DNA of 12,495 bases from the NCBI GenBank assembly GCA_947176545.1, contig CAMWRB010000018.1, forward strand, positions 1 through 12,495, written 5' to 3'. The stretch is from an uncultured Porphyromonadaceae bacterium. Lineage in GTDB: Bacteria; Bacteroidota; Bacteroidia; Bacteroidales; Muribaculaceae. A program made the position numbers and the translations under genes. Positions 1 to 6,483 of the stretch are shown here, piece after piece (positions within the stretch are counted from its first letter, which is position 1; every line of letters starts with the position of its first letter). The notes below the pieces were generated by a model. The model was given only the letters and a program-made list of their open reading frames with translations. It was not told the DNA's origin and did not search any database.

Positions 1-1
1 T

Positions 2-970
2 CGACACCTCAGGCGACATGTGATACCCAACGGATGCAGACGCGCTCCGTGGCATGACTACAGAAGCCGTTGTATGTATATGATTACGCTGAATGCCAAT
101 GATGGTGTTCCGGCTTTTTCAATTCTAAAGGGTACGCCCGGCGACCATGATTGGCCTGCGGTTGCTGAAACTACTGAAGTGGGTGATATCGTCGCGACTA
201 ATCTTTCCGCTTTGAAATCGGTTTTCCCTTTTGTCAAGATACTGCGCAGGGTAATTATGCCGGAGCATATCCATTTTGTCATATTTGTTGAGGAAGCGAC
301 CGATACGCATCTCGGAGACATTATAAACCGGTTTAAAAGAAATTGTACTCTCCAATATAACAAACTGATTGGTGTCAATCCGGCCGGAGAGACAACGGGA
401 CTGGTCCCGATGTTCGAAGAACGATATCACGACAGGATACTCCTGAAGAAAAATCAGTTGCAGAAGATGCTCAACTATGTGAGTGACAACCCGCGCAGAA
501 GGCTGCTGAGGATGATGCGACCGGGCTTTCACCGGCATAACAGGATAAAAGCAGGTGATAGAGAGTATGTGGTGTACGGCAATATCGAGCTTCTGTATGA
601 CCCGGATATTGAGAATGTGAAAATCAGCAGCAAATATAGTAGCGAAGAGCTTAGGGTACGCAAGATTTGTTGGTTGCGGACGGTTGAGAACTGTGGAGTA
701 TTGGTATCGCCATTTATTTCGAAGGATGAGAAGAGGGTCTATAATTGGGCTGTGGAGAATGGGGGACGGATAATATATATTATTGATAGCGGAATAGGTG
801 AGCGGTTTACGCCCAAGGGTATTCAGCATACGTTGTGTGATGAGGGGCGGCTGTTGATAATAGGCTTCGACAGCTCGACTCTTGCAAAAGTTCAGCTGAC
901 GCGGGAGCGATGCGAGGATATGAACAGGCTGGCGCTTGAAATCGCGCAGGGTGAGGTCGAGGTCCTATAG
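2..970 (+). CDS. Y1 (HUH) transposase-like protein with C-terminal DprA/SLOG-like domain
   Basis: Resembles the IS200/REP-associated tyrosine transposase family, single-strand DNA nickases that use an HUH metal site and one catalytic Tyr. Numbering is from the GTG at 20 (316 residues). The HUH motif is His83-Ile-His85 in MPEHIHFVIF. The likely catalytic Tyr is Tyr153, in the LNYVSDNP helix that follows the YHDR segment. Residues about 215-316 are extra: GVLVSPFISKDEK, then a Gly-rich strand, a PKG turn and EGRLLIIGF. This pattern recalls the Rossmann-like nucleotide/DNA-binding core of DprA and the SLOG superfamily. The frame is open to the window edge, with Arg- and His-rich codons before the GTG, so the true start may lie upstream. 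No transposon ends or REP hairpins are visible on the right side, and the gene stops 22 nt from the convergent transporter. It is probably a domesticated or solitary family member rather than an active insertion sequence. The Y1 call is firm; the C-terminal assignment is from pattern memory. Confidence 0.8.
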   Translation, partial: RHLRRHVIPNGCRRAPWHDYRSRCMYMITLNANDGVPAFSILKGTPGDHDWPAVAETTEVGDIVATNLSALKSVFPFVKILRRVIMPEHIHFVIFVEEATDTHLGDIINRFKRNCTLQYNKLIGVNPAGETTGLVPMFEERYHDRILLKKNQLQKMLNYVSDNPRRRLLRMMRPGFHRHNRIKAGDREYVVYGNIELLYDPDIENVKISSKYSSEELRVRKICWLRTVENCGVLVSPFISKDEKRVYNWAVENGGRIIYIIDSGIGERFTPKGIQHTLCDEGRLLIIGFDSSTLAKVQLTRERCEDMNRLALEIAQGEVEVL

Positions 971-992
971 CTGATTGAGACGGGAGGCGGAG

Positions 993-2267
993 TCAGGATT
1001 TGGGTTTAGATGGGGCTTGTGGTTCTTTTCTGTAGGTGCGCCAGAGGAAGGAGTCGCGTTTCAGCAGGCCGATGATGAAGACTATGCCGAGTATTGAGGC
1101 GCTGAGGTAATAGGGGAAATCTGCGGTGTGATTGTTGAATATGCGCTCGAATAATTCCACTAAGACGGGCACTATGGAGACGGCTACATAGTTGCCTGCG
1201 AGTGTGTATGAGAAGTATCTGGTGGATAGAGTCTTATCGGGCGCTATCCGGGTCGTTTTATTGTAAATGACAGGCTGGAACAGTCCGTAGCCCAAACCGA
1301 TGAGGAGTACACCGGCGACATACGCCGGCATTGTATGGAAGAGTCCGAGCGTGAGGAGTCCGGCAGTCATTATCACTATACATACGTAAAGGGCGGTTCT
1401 GCCGGCTAAATGCAGATATGGGGTGAGTGAAAATCCTCCTATCATGGCGGTCACATAAAACATTGCGGTGGCGATGCCTACCTGAGATGTCGTAAGTCCG
1501 TAATGTTTCATTGTAAAAGGAAGATAGTATGTGAAGACCATAGAGGTTGCGGTCAGTGCTACATACAAACCTATGACACCGAAGAGTGTGACTATCGGAT
1601 GTCTGAGGGTATTATATTGAGAGGACTTAGTAATTTTTTCATTTTCATCTGTTACGGCAGGTACGGTTTCTGCAGGCCGTATATGCTTGCGTATAAAAGT
1701 ATTGGTCATAAAAGGCAGGAGCAACAGAGGTATGACCGGTACAAGATAGACGCAGAAAGAGGTGTGCCAGCTGATACCGGCAGCCCAACCGACGAAGATT
1801 GTGGCCAGAATCACAATACCGTTGGATGTGCCGGATTTAAAGCCAAGCACCTTAGTGTTCTGTTCGCCGTAAAACCACTCGGAAAGTTGCCCGGCAGCTA
1901 TTGGCACGATAAGTCCGCAACCGATGCCAAGCAGGACACCGAGTCCGATAAGCATTTTCATCGAATCGGCAAAGAGATAAAGAATGCCGGAAGCGAGAAA
2001 TATGCCGAGACCGGTGGCGAGGACTGCGGTCTGGTTACGTATATTGGTAATCTTACCTGAGATTAAAATCATGGGTATGATTACGAGATTGGGCAGGAGC
2101 GTTAGCAATTGAATCTCGAGACGGCTGCAATGAGGGAATATATCAGAAAGCTTGCCAAGCATCGGCGAGACTGCGAGTCCGGGAAGATTAACCGTCAGTG
2201 ATACCGACAGCAGAGCTATGAGTGTTATCAGAGGGATAGTGCCCTTTCCGTTTGAAATGTATCTCAT
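993..2267 (-). CDS. Major facilitator superfamily transporter
   Basis: A 424-residue, strongly hydrophobic protein with about 12 membrane segments, roughly at residues 11-31, 51-71, 80-100, 105-125, 145-165, 168-188, 222-247, 262-282, 291-311, 315-335, 354-374 and 384-402. A hydrophilic central loop (about 190-222) separates two halves of six, the standard MFS layout. The loop between segments 2 and 3 should carry motif A (GxxxDRxGRR), but here it reads SGKITNIRNQT, keeping only the Gly and a basic residue. An inner-membrane secondary transporter or drug/metabolite exporter is likely; the substrate cannot be read from the sequence. The ATG at 2267 gives the usual short N-terminus before segment 1. 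The gene diverges from another MFS gene at 2487 and ends 22 nt from the convergent transposase-like gene. No clear -7 element was found upstream on this strand. Confidence 0.88.
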   Translation of the reverse strand: MRYISNGKGTIPLITLIALLSVSLTVNLPGLAVSPMLGKLSDIFPHCSRLEIQLLTLLPNLVIIPMILISGKITNIRNQTAVLATGLGIFLASGILYLFADSMKMLIGLGVLLGIGCGLIVPIAAGQLSEWFYGEQNTKVLGFKSGTSNGIVILATIFVGWAAGISWHTSFCVYLVPVIPLLLLPFMTNTFIRKHIRPAETVPAVTDENEKITKSSQYNTLRHPIVTLFGVIGLYVALTATSMVFTYYLPFTMKHYGLTTSQVGIATAMFYVTAMIGGFSLTPYLHLAGRTALYVCIVIMTAGLLTLGLFHTMPAYVAGVLLIGLGYGLFQPVIYNKTTRIAPDKTLSTRYFSYTLAGNYVAVSIVPVLVELFERIFNNHTADFPYYLSASILGIVFIIGLLKRDSFLWRTYRKEPQAPSKPKS

Positions 2268-2390
2268 GGCATGGAGTTTTAAGGTGAATATATATTTATA
2301 ACTTACAAGGGCCGTTGTGGTTCAATATCCGGGTGTGTTTTAGTAAAATATATTCGAGTGGTCCGGTGGAAAATGGTTGTAGGACAGCAA

Positions 2391-2427
2391 CAGTCCGTTC
2401 TGAACCCGGACTGACATAGAACTATGT
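2391..2427. promoter_or_regulatory. Two abutting inverted repeats, candidate operator between divergent MFS genes
   Basis: The first repeat has arms CAGTCCG (2391-2397) and CGGACTG (2407-2413), a perfect 7-bp match around 9 nt that themselves contain GTTC-T-GAAC symmetry. The second, directly adjacent, is ACATAGAACTATGT (2414-2427), a 6-bp perfect repeat around AA. They lie 124 nt from the start of the minus-strand transporter and 60-96 nt from the ATG of the plus-strand one, a reasonable place for a regulator binding both promoters. No regulator gene lies beside them. The first repeat could instead be a 5' UTR hairpin; there is no T-run, so a terminator is unlikely. Confidence 0.4.
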
Positions 2428-2486
2428 TAATTGAAAAGTTGTTAAAATTGTATAAATCTTGTAAAGTATATTGTAAACTATAACGT

Positions 2487-3728
2487 ATGGCTTCACCCAA
2501 TACTGTCGCTCCTGCTAACTCTCAATCCGATAGCGCACCCCGCAACTACGGATTGTTCGTTACATTTATCGCGATAATAGGAGCGTTCTCCTCTCTTGTG
2601 AATGATATGTATTTGCCAACCATTCCCTCCATGATGCGGGAATTTCATACTACGCCGTCGATGACTCAGATGGGTATATCGATGGCCATGATAGGTATGG
2701 GACTCGGTTCTGTAGTATGGGGGTCGGCGAGTGACCGCTATGGCCGGAAACCGATACTGTTGATTTCATTGATAATTTTTGTGGTGTCTACGGTCGTCTC
2801 TCTCTTTTCAGAAACGATAACATTCTTCATCGTATGCCGTCTTTTCCAGGGATTGGGTGCCGGAGGTGCGATGGTTCTATCGACCTCTATTCCGGCAGAC
2901 GTTTATATGGGTCGTCAACTGGCTAAGCTGATGGCTATAATCGGTGCTGTCAATGGGGTGGCGCCGGCTCTCGGTCCGGTAGTAGGCGGATTTATGGCCG
3001 ATTGGGTCGGTTGGCGGGGAATATTTGTGATACTTCTCGTTATCGGGGCCATCATGACATTCTGGACCACGAGATACAAAGAGACCCTTCCTCCGCAACG
3101 CCGCCTGCATGCCCACTCACTTTCGGATTATGTCAAGGCTTACCGTTCACTTTTCAGTAACGGCCGGTTTATGATATACGTGACCATAAAGGCTGTGGCA
3201 ATCGGTCTGCTCTATGCATACATATCATCGGCTCCGTTCATATTGCAGAGCCATTACGGATTCAGTGCGCTGACGTTCGGACTGATTTTCGGCGGTAACG
3301 CACTCGCCATGAGTATAGGTTCCACACTGGCGGTGCGTTTCAAGGTTATGAAGCAGGGTCTTGTAGTCGGTTGCATAGGGATGTTCGTATTTGCGGTTGC
3401 TGACGCATTTGTGATATGGAATGAATTTTCATTTTTATGGTATGAGCTTTTCGCTTTGCCGATGCTGCTTTTTTCCGGCATGATATTCTCGAGCGCCAAC
3501 ACATTGTCAATGGAGGTTGGCCGTAGCGAGGCCGGAACAGCGTCAGCAATACTGAGTGTCGTGAAATATGCGTTTGCAGCTGTCGTGTCACCGTTGGTGG
3601 GTCTGGGCAATATGTTCCATTCTACGGCCATCGCATATGTGGCAGTGACATTTGTGGCTCTTCTGCTTGCATGGAAAGCATATCATCTCACCTCACTTGC
3701 CGACATGACCCGACAGCCAACCAAGTGA
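2487..3728 (+). CDS. Bcr/CflA-type multidrug efflux transporter (MFS, DHA1)
   Basis: A 413-residue inner-membrane proton-coupled exporter of the 12-segment drug:H+ antiporter group. Family marks are clear: an acidic residue in segment 1 within NDMYLPTIP (Asp40); motif A as GSASDRYGRKP (79-89) between segments 2 and 3; motif B around Arg118 in CRLFQGLGAGG; motif C (antiporter motif) at 153-168 with GAVNGVAPALGP; then ETLPPQRR before the central loop, SAPFILQSHYGFS (248-260) and SMEVGRSEAGTASAI (341-355), both typical of Bcr/CflA. The N-terminal tail of about 20 residues is polar and poorly conserved in character. Known family substrates include bicyclomycin, chloramphenicol and sulfonamides, but the substrate here is unknown. 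The AT-rich 60 nt before the ATG probably hold the promoter, though no perfect -7 element is seen. The gene is divergent from the MFS gene at 993-2267 and not closely related to it. Confidence 0.93.
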   Translation: MASPNTVAPANSQSDSAPRNYGLFVTFIAIIGAFSSLVNDMYLPTIPSMMREFHTTPSMTQMGISMAMIGMGLGSVVWGSASDRYGRKPILLISLIIFVVSTVVSLFSETITFFIVCRLFQGLGAGGAMVLSTSIPADVYMGRQLAKLMAIIGAVNGVAPALGPVVGGFMADWVGWRGIFVILLVIGAIMTFWTTRYKETLPPQRRLHAHSLSDYVKAYRSLFSNGRFMIYVTIKAVAIGLLYAYISSAPFILQSHYGFSALTFGLIFGGNALAMSIGSTLAVRFKVMKQGLVVGCIGMFVFAVADAFVIWNEFSFLWYELFALPMLLFSGMIFSSANTLSMEVGRSEAGTASAILSVVKYAFAAVVSPLVGLGNMFHSTAIAYVAVTFVALLLAWKAYHLTSLADMTRQPTK

Positions 3729-3809
3729 GGAAACAGTCTGCACATACCCCGTTCTATAACCTGTGTAGGGTATCCTTTTCCTCGGCTGAGTCCGTAGCAG
3801 GATTTTTTT
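3727..3809 (+). terminator. Weak terminator-like structure after the Bcr/CflA gene
   Basis: GAGGAAA (3727-3733, overlapping the stop codon) can pair with TTTCCTC (3777-3783), enclosing a second perfect pair, ATACCC (3744-3749) with GGGTAT (3768-3773). A run of seven T lies at 3803-3809. The loops are large and the T-run is about 20 nt from the outer stem, so this is a poor intrinsic terminator. It is placed sensibly, before the next promoter. Confidence 0.22.
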
Positions 3810-3909
3810 CATTATTTCAGGGTATTGATTTTTGCGGATGATGATTGTAATTTTGTATTGGATTTGATTATTCAAGCCCGGATGATAGAGGAGATTTGAT
3901 AATATTTTG

Positions 3910-3917
3910 TACCTTTG
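3910..3917 (+). promoter_or_regulatory. Bacteroidetes-type -7 promoter element (TACCTTTG)
   Basis: TACCTTTG matches the TAnnTTTG consensus recognised by the Bacteroidetes primary sigma factor at every fixed position. A TTTG at 3895-3898 is only 11 nt upstream, too close for a normal -33 box, and the expected -33 position carries no good TTTG. Transcription would begin near 3921-3925, leaving a leader of about 110 nt before the lipoprotein ATG at 4033. It is the only perfect match I noticed in any intergenic region of the window. Confidence 0.6.
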
Positions 3918-3953
3918 TAGAATGCAGAGAGGTTCCGGCAGTCATTCGCTACG

Positions 3954-3975
3954 GTACATTACAGTTCCCATGTAC
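3954..3975 (+). promoter_or_regulatory. Hairpin in the receptor-operon leader
   Basis: GTACAT (3954-3959) and ATGTAC (3970-3975) form a perfect 6-bp stem with a 10-nt loop, about 35 nt downstream of the predicted transcription start. It could be a leader structure or a regulator site. Six pairs can arise by chance in AT-rich DNA, so confidence is low. Confidence 0.25.
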
Positions 3976-4009
3976 TCGCGGATTGAATTGTCTTCATTCA
4001 CTCCTAATG

Positions 4010-4030
4010 CCAATAATTAACCAATCATTA
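4010..4030 (+). repeat. Tandem CCAATNATTA repeat immediately before the start codon
   Basis: CCAATAATTA (4010-4019) and CCAATCATTA (4021-4030) match at 9 of 10 positions with an 11-nt period, and the second copy ends 2 nt before the ATG at 4033. No Shine-Dalgarno sequence is present, which is normal for Bacteroidetes, where AT-rich, unstructured starts are favoured. The repeat may only reflect that AT bias. Confidence 0.3.
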
Positions 4031-4032
4031 TA

Positions 4033-4533
4033 ATGCAAATGAAAAATCTGAAATTGTTTTTTGCCATCATGCTGATTTCTGTCGGCCTGACATCTGTGCT
4101 GACTTCATGCTCCGACAAGGAGAAAGATGAGCCGAATGTTCCCGCCTCTTCAGTGGCTTACAAAGTAGCCGGAACATATACCGGTGATATGGATTGCACA
4201 GTGATGAACACAGACTTCGAGTTTGAAGATTTAGAAGTAACTGTTGTATCTACAGATGAATCCACTGTCGAAATCAATATTCCGTCATGCGGACCTGCAG
4301 AGATGCACATGCAGATGCCCGCACTGAAGATTCCCGGTGTCAAGGTTTCAGTTGATAATGGAGTCTACACTCTGGCTACAACCGAGTTTAGTAAAAAAAC
4401 GGAGGATGGCAAGCTGTATACCGGCAAAATCCATGGTTCGTATGAAAAGAATGAGTTGACCGTCAGCTATGAACTCAATTACGGTACGATGCCCTTGCCG
4501 TTGATGTTCTCTTATACCGGCGTCAAGAAGTAA
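4033..4533 (+). CDS. Calycin-like surface lipoprotein, possible heme/metal-binding partner of the receptor
   Basis: A 166-residue secreted lipoprotein. Residues 4-22 are a signal peptide and VLTSC gives lipidation at Cys26. SDKEKDEP follows, an acidic/Lys stretch like the Bacteroidetes export signal that sends lipoproteins to the cell surface. The mature part starts with VAGTYTGDMDC and ends with TMPLPLMFSYTGVKK; this alternating beta pattern, with a closing strand after a MPLP turn, matches the calycin-like lipoproteins common in Bacteroidales. Residues 91-95 are MHMQM, preceded by a Cys at 86, a possible metal or heme ligand cluster. HmuY proteins, which occupy the same place beside heme receptors, use His or Met pairs for heme. 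The gene heads the operon, 5 nt before the TonB-dependent receptor, so a role in capturing ligand at the surface is inferred. An alternative start at Met3 (4039) cannot be excluded. Fold and ligand are not proven. Confidence 0.8.
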   Translation: MQMKNLKLFFAIMLISVGLTSVLTSCSDKEKDEPNVPASSVAYKVAGTYTGDMDCTVMNTDFEFEDLEVTVVSTDESTVEINIPSCGPAEMHMQMPALKIPGVKVSVDNGVYTLATTEFSKKTEDGKLYTGKIHGSYEKNELTVSYELNYGTMPLPLMFSYTGVKK

Positions 4534-4538
4534 TAGAA

Positions 4539-6482
4539 ATGTCTGGAAGTCTGAGACCGTGTATATTTGTCATTTTCGGACTTCTGTTTCCGTACACTCT
4601 CCTTGCCGACAGTTCTGTCGGTGGGGAGAGTGATGTTACGGGCAATAATTTGACGGACGAGACAATGGCGCTTGACGAGGTTGTGGTCACGGCCACCCGT
4701 ACTCCCAAAACTCTCAAGGATGTCCCGGTTGTCACCCGTCTCATATCGTCGGAAGAGATTGCCAGAACCGATGCGACCAACATTCAGGATTTATTGACAG
4801 ATGAATTGCCTGGCCTGGAGTTCGGTTATTCCATGAGTCAGGAGACAGCTCTATATATGAATGGTTTCGGGGGAAGTGCCATTCTGTTTCTGGTCGATGG
4901 CGAGCGAATGGCGGGCGAGACGCTTGATAATGTCGATTACAATCGTCTGAATCTTGAAAATGTAGCCCGTGTTGAAATCGTCAAAGGGGCTGCGTCAGCT
5001 CTGTATGGTGCCAATGCTGTCGGGGGAGTGGTCAATATCATTACGCGGGAAAATACCGACCCGTGGCATATCAATCTGAATACCCGCTTCAGAAGTTTCG
5101 GAAGCGAATGGCGTGCGGGAGGTGATGTGAGTTTCAATACGTCAAAATTAAATTCCAATACCTCGATTCAATATCTCACATCCAGAACGGTCAGACTTGC
5201 CGACGCTTTTGATACGCAATCTAATTTTCATAGCATTTACGGAGGTCATTCCCTCAATGTCAAAGAGCGCCTGATATATCGAATAAGTGACAATCTGCGG
5301 CTGTCGGCACGCGGAGGATATTTCTATCGAGTCAGCAACCGTGCCACCTATGATGACCATTATCATGATTATAACGGCGGTCTGCGCGGGGTGTGGAATA
5401 TAGATGAAAGCCGGAATCTGGAAATATCCTACAGCTATGACCGGTATGACAAATCAAGATTTATAGACGGCTTACGTACCCACGAGCACGATTACAGCAA
5501 CCGACAGCATATCGTACACGGATTGTTTACCAAATTCTGGGGTGCCAACGGCCTAACCGTCGGTGCCGACTATATGCATGACTATCTGTGTACGTATCAG
5601 TTTACAGAAAATGCCGTGCATACGCAGACGTCGGCTGACGCATTCGTGCAGTTCGACTACAATCCTCTCACATGGTTCAACCTTATCGCCTCCGTGCGCG
5701 ATGACTATTTCTCGGCATCGCGCAGCAATGCTGTCACCTCGCGAATCGCGTTGATGTTCAAGCCCAACCCCCTGTCGGTACGCGCCTCTTATGCCGGCGG
5801 TTTCCGTGCTCCGTCTCTTAAAGAGATGTATATGTGTTTTGACATGGCAGGTCTTGAGATGATATACGGTAATCCGGACCTTAAGCCTGAACGCAGCCAT
5901 AATTTCAACCTTTCTCTTGAGCGTAGCGGAGATGTCCGTGGCTCTTTCATAGACGGTTCCTACAACGCCACGCTGACAGGGTATTTCAACTATTATGACA
6001 GTCGTATCACGACAACGGAATTTTTCAACCCGGAAGAGGACGGCGCCACATATATCAATGAGGATGGAGTGAGGGTAATGGGATTTGACCTTAATGCCCG
6101 TTACAGGACTAAGTCAGGCCTGGGAGCTTCATTGAGTTACAATTATCTCCATATCGCCGGCAGGACCATCGACTCTCAGTTTAACCAACCTCGTCCTCAC
6201 TCGGCGACATGGCGTCTCGATTACGAAAAGAGGATTAGCAAATCATACAAATTTTATGTCGCGCTGTCAGGTCGATATCTCTCAAAACCCATAAGCAACT
6301 ATCCTGCCGACGGGGCATACTCTCTATGGAAATTAACGTTTCAACAGACCGTCCTGAAAGGTCTCAATATAAATATTGTGGTAGACAATCTGTTGAATTA
6401 CAAGCCAAAGGTCTACTATTGGAATACAGTGCCGACCAACGGCATATCATGTTCGATTGGTCTGTCGATAAATATAGATTAA
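4539..6482 (+). CDS. TonB-dependent outer-membrane receptor, heme/BtuB-like type
   Basis: A 647-residue outer-membrane receptor that uses TonB energy to import a bound ligand. A signal peptide (about 1-23, ending LLA-D) is followed by a TonB box DEVVVTATRTPK (46-57). The plug spans about 57-170 with typical segments: NIQDLLTDELPG, FLVDGERMAGE, VARVEIVKGAASALYG and AVGGVVNIITRE. The rest is a 22-strand-type barrel. In the barrel, FRAP (422-425) and NPDLKPE (445-451) are the paired boxes of the heme receptor/BtuB branch. Between them are several Met and one Cys (MYMCFDMAGLEMIYG) but no His, unlike classic heme receptors. His-rich loops occur at 274-276 (HYH) and 315-324 (HEHDYSNRQH). It lacks the carboxypeptidase-like domain and the SusD partner of glycan importers, so a small ligand such as heme, a metal chelate or a cobamide is more likely than a polysaccharide. 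Heme is my preferred guess. It ends 1 nt before the GSCFA gene. Confidence 0.93.
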   Translation: MSGSLRPCIFVIFGLLFPYTLLADSSVGGESDVTGNNLTDETMALDEVVVTATRTPKTLKDVPVVTRLISSEEIARTDATNIQDLLTDELPGLEFGYSMSQETALYMNGFGGSAILFLVDGERMAGETLDNVDYNRLNLENVARVEIVKGAASALYGANAVGGVVNIITRENTDPWHINLNTRFRSFGSEWRAGGDVSFNTSKLNSNTSIQYLTSRTVRLADAFDTQSNFHSIYGGHSLNVKERLIYRISDNLRLSARGGYFYRVSNRATYDDHYHDYNGGLRGVWNIDESRNLEISYSYDRYDKSRFIDGLRTHEHDYSNRQHIVHGLFTKFWGANGLTVGADYMHDYLCTYQFTENAVHTQTSADAFVQFDYNPLTWFNLIASVRDDYFSASRSNAVTSRIALMFKPNPLSVRASYAGGFRAPSLKEMYMCFDMAGLEMIYGNPDLKPERSHNFNLSLERSGDVRGSFIDGSYNATLTGYFNYYDSRITTTEFFNPEEDGATYINEDGVRVMGFDLNARYRTKSGLGASLSYNYLHIAGRTIDSQFNQPRPHSATWRLDYEKRISKSYKFYVALSGRYLSKPISNYPADGAYSLWKLTFQQTVLKGLNINIVVDNLLNYKPKVYYWNTVPTNGISCSIGLSINID

Positions 6483-6483
6483 T

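Larger units (their letters stand above)
3729..4032. other. 304-nt intergenic region before the receptor operon
   Basis: No coding sequence is supported here. A 60-residue minus-strand frame at 3693-3875 has low-complexity AT-rich content and is treated as chance. The left half holds the terminator-like structure; the middle (about 3810-3900) is AT-rich with nothing recognisable. The right half holds a perfect Bacteroidetes -7 element, a small hairpin in the presumed leader and a short direct repeat just before the start codon. No cobalamin, TPP or other riboswitch core that I know could be seen. Confidence 0.6.

Noticed and set aside
1..992. Complete insertion sequence or REP element around the transposase-like gene
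   Set aside because: No terminal hairpins, target-site duplication or REP-type palindromes were visible to the right of the gene, and the left side is outside the window.
1503..2060. Plus-strand open frame of 185 residues inside the MFS gene
   Set aside because: It is antisense to a clear 12-segment transporter, and its Cys-, Asp- and Gly-rich content matches no domain; a shadow of the real gene.
2303..2500. Minus-strand 65-residue frame between the two MFS genes
   Set aside because: Biased, low-complexity composition, overlap with the start of the Bcr/CflA gene and the presence of the palindromes argue for regulatory DNA, not a gene.
3693..3875. Minus-strand 60-residue frame in the intergenic region before the receptor operon
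   Set aside because: Lys/Ile-rich translation typical of AT-rich non-coding DNA; it overlaps the end of the transporter on the other strand.
3918..4032. Possible cobalamin or other riboswitch upstream of the TonB receptor operon
   Set aside because: The predicted leader is only about 110 nt and no conserved riboswitch box was recognised, only one small hairpin.
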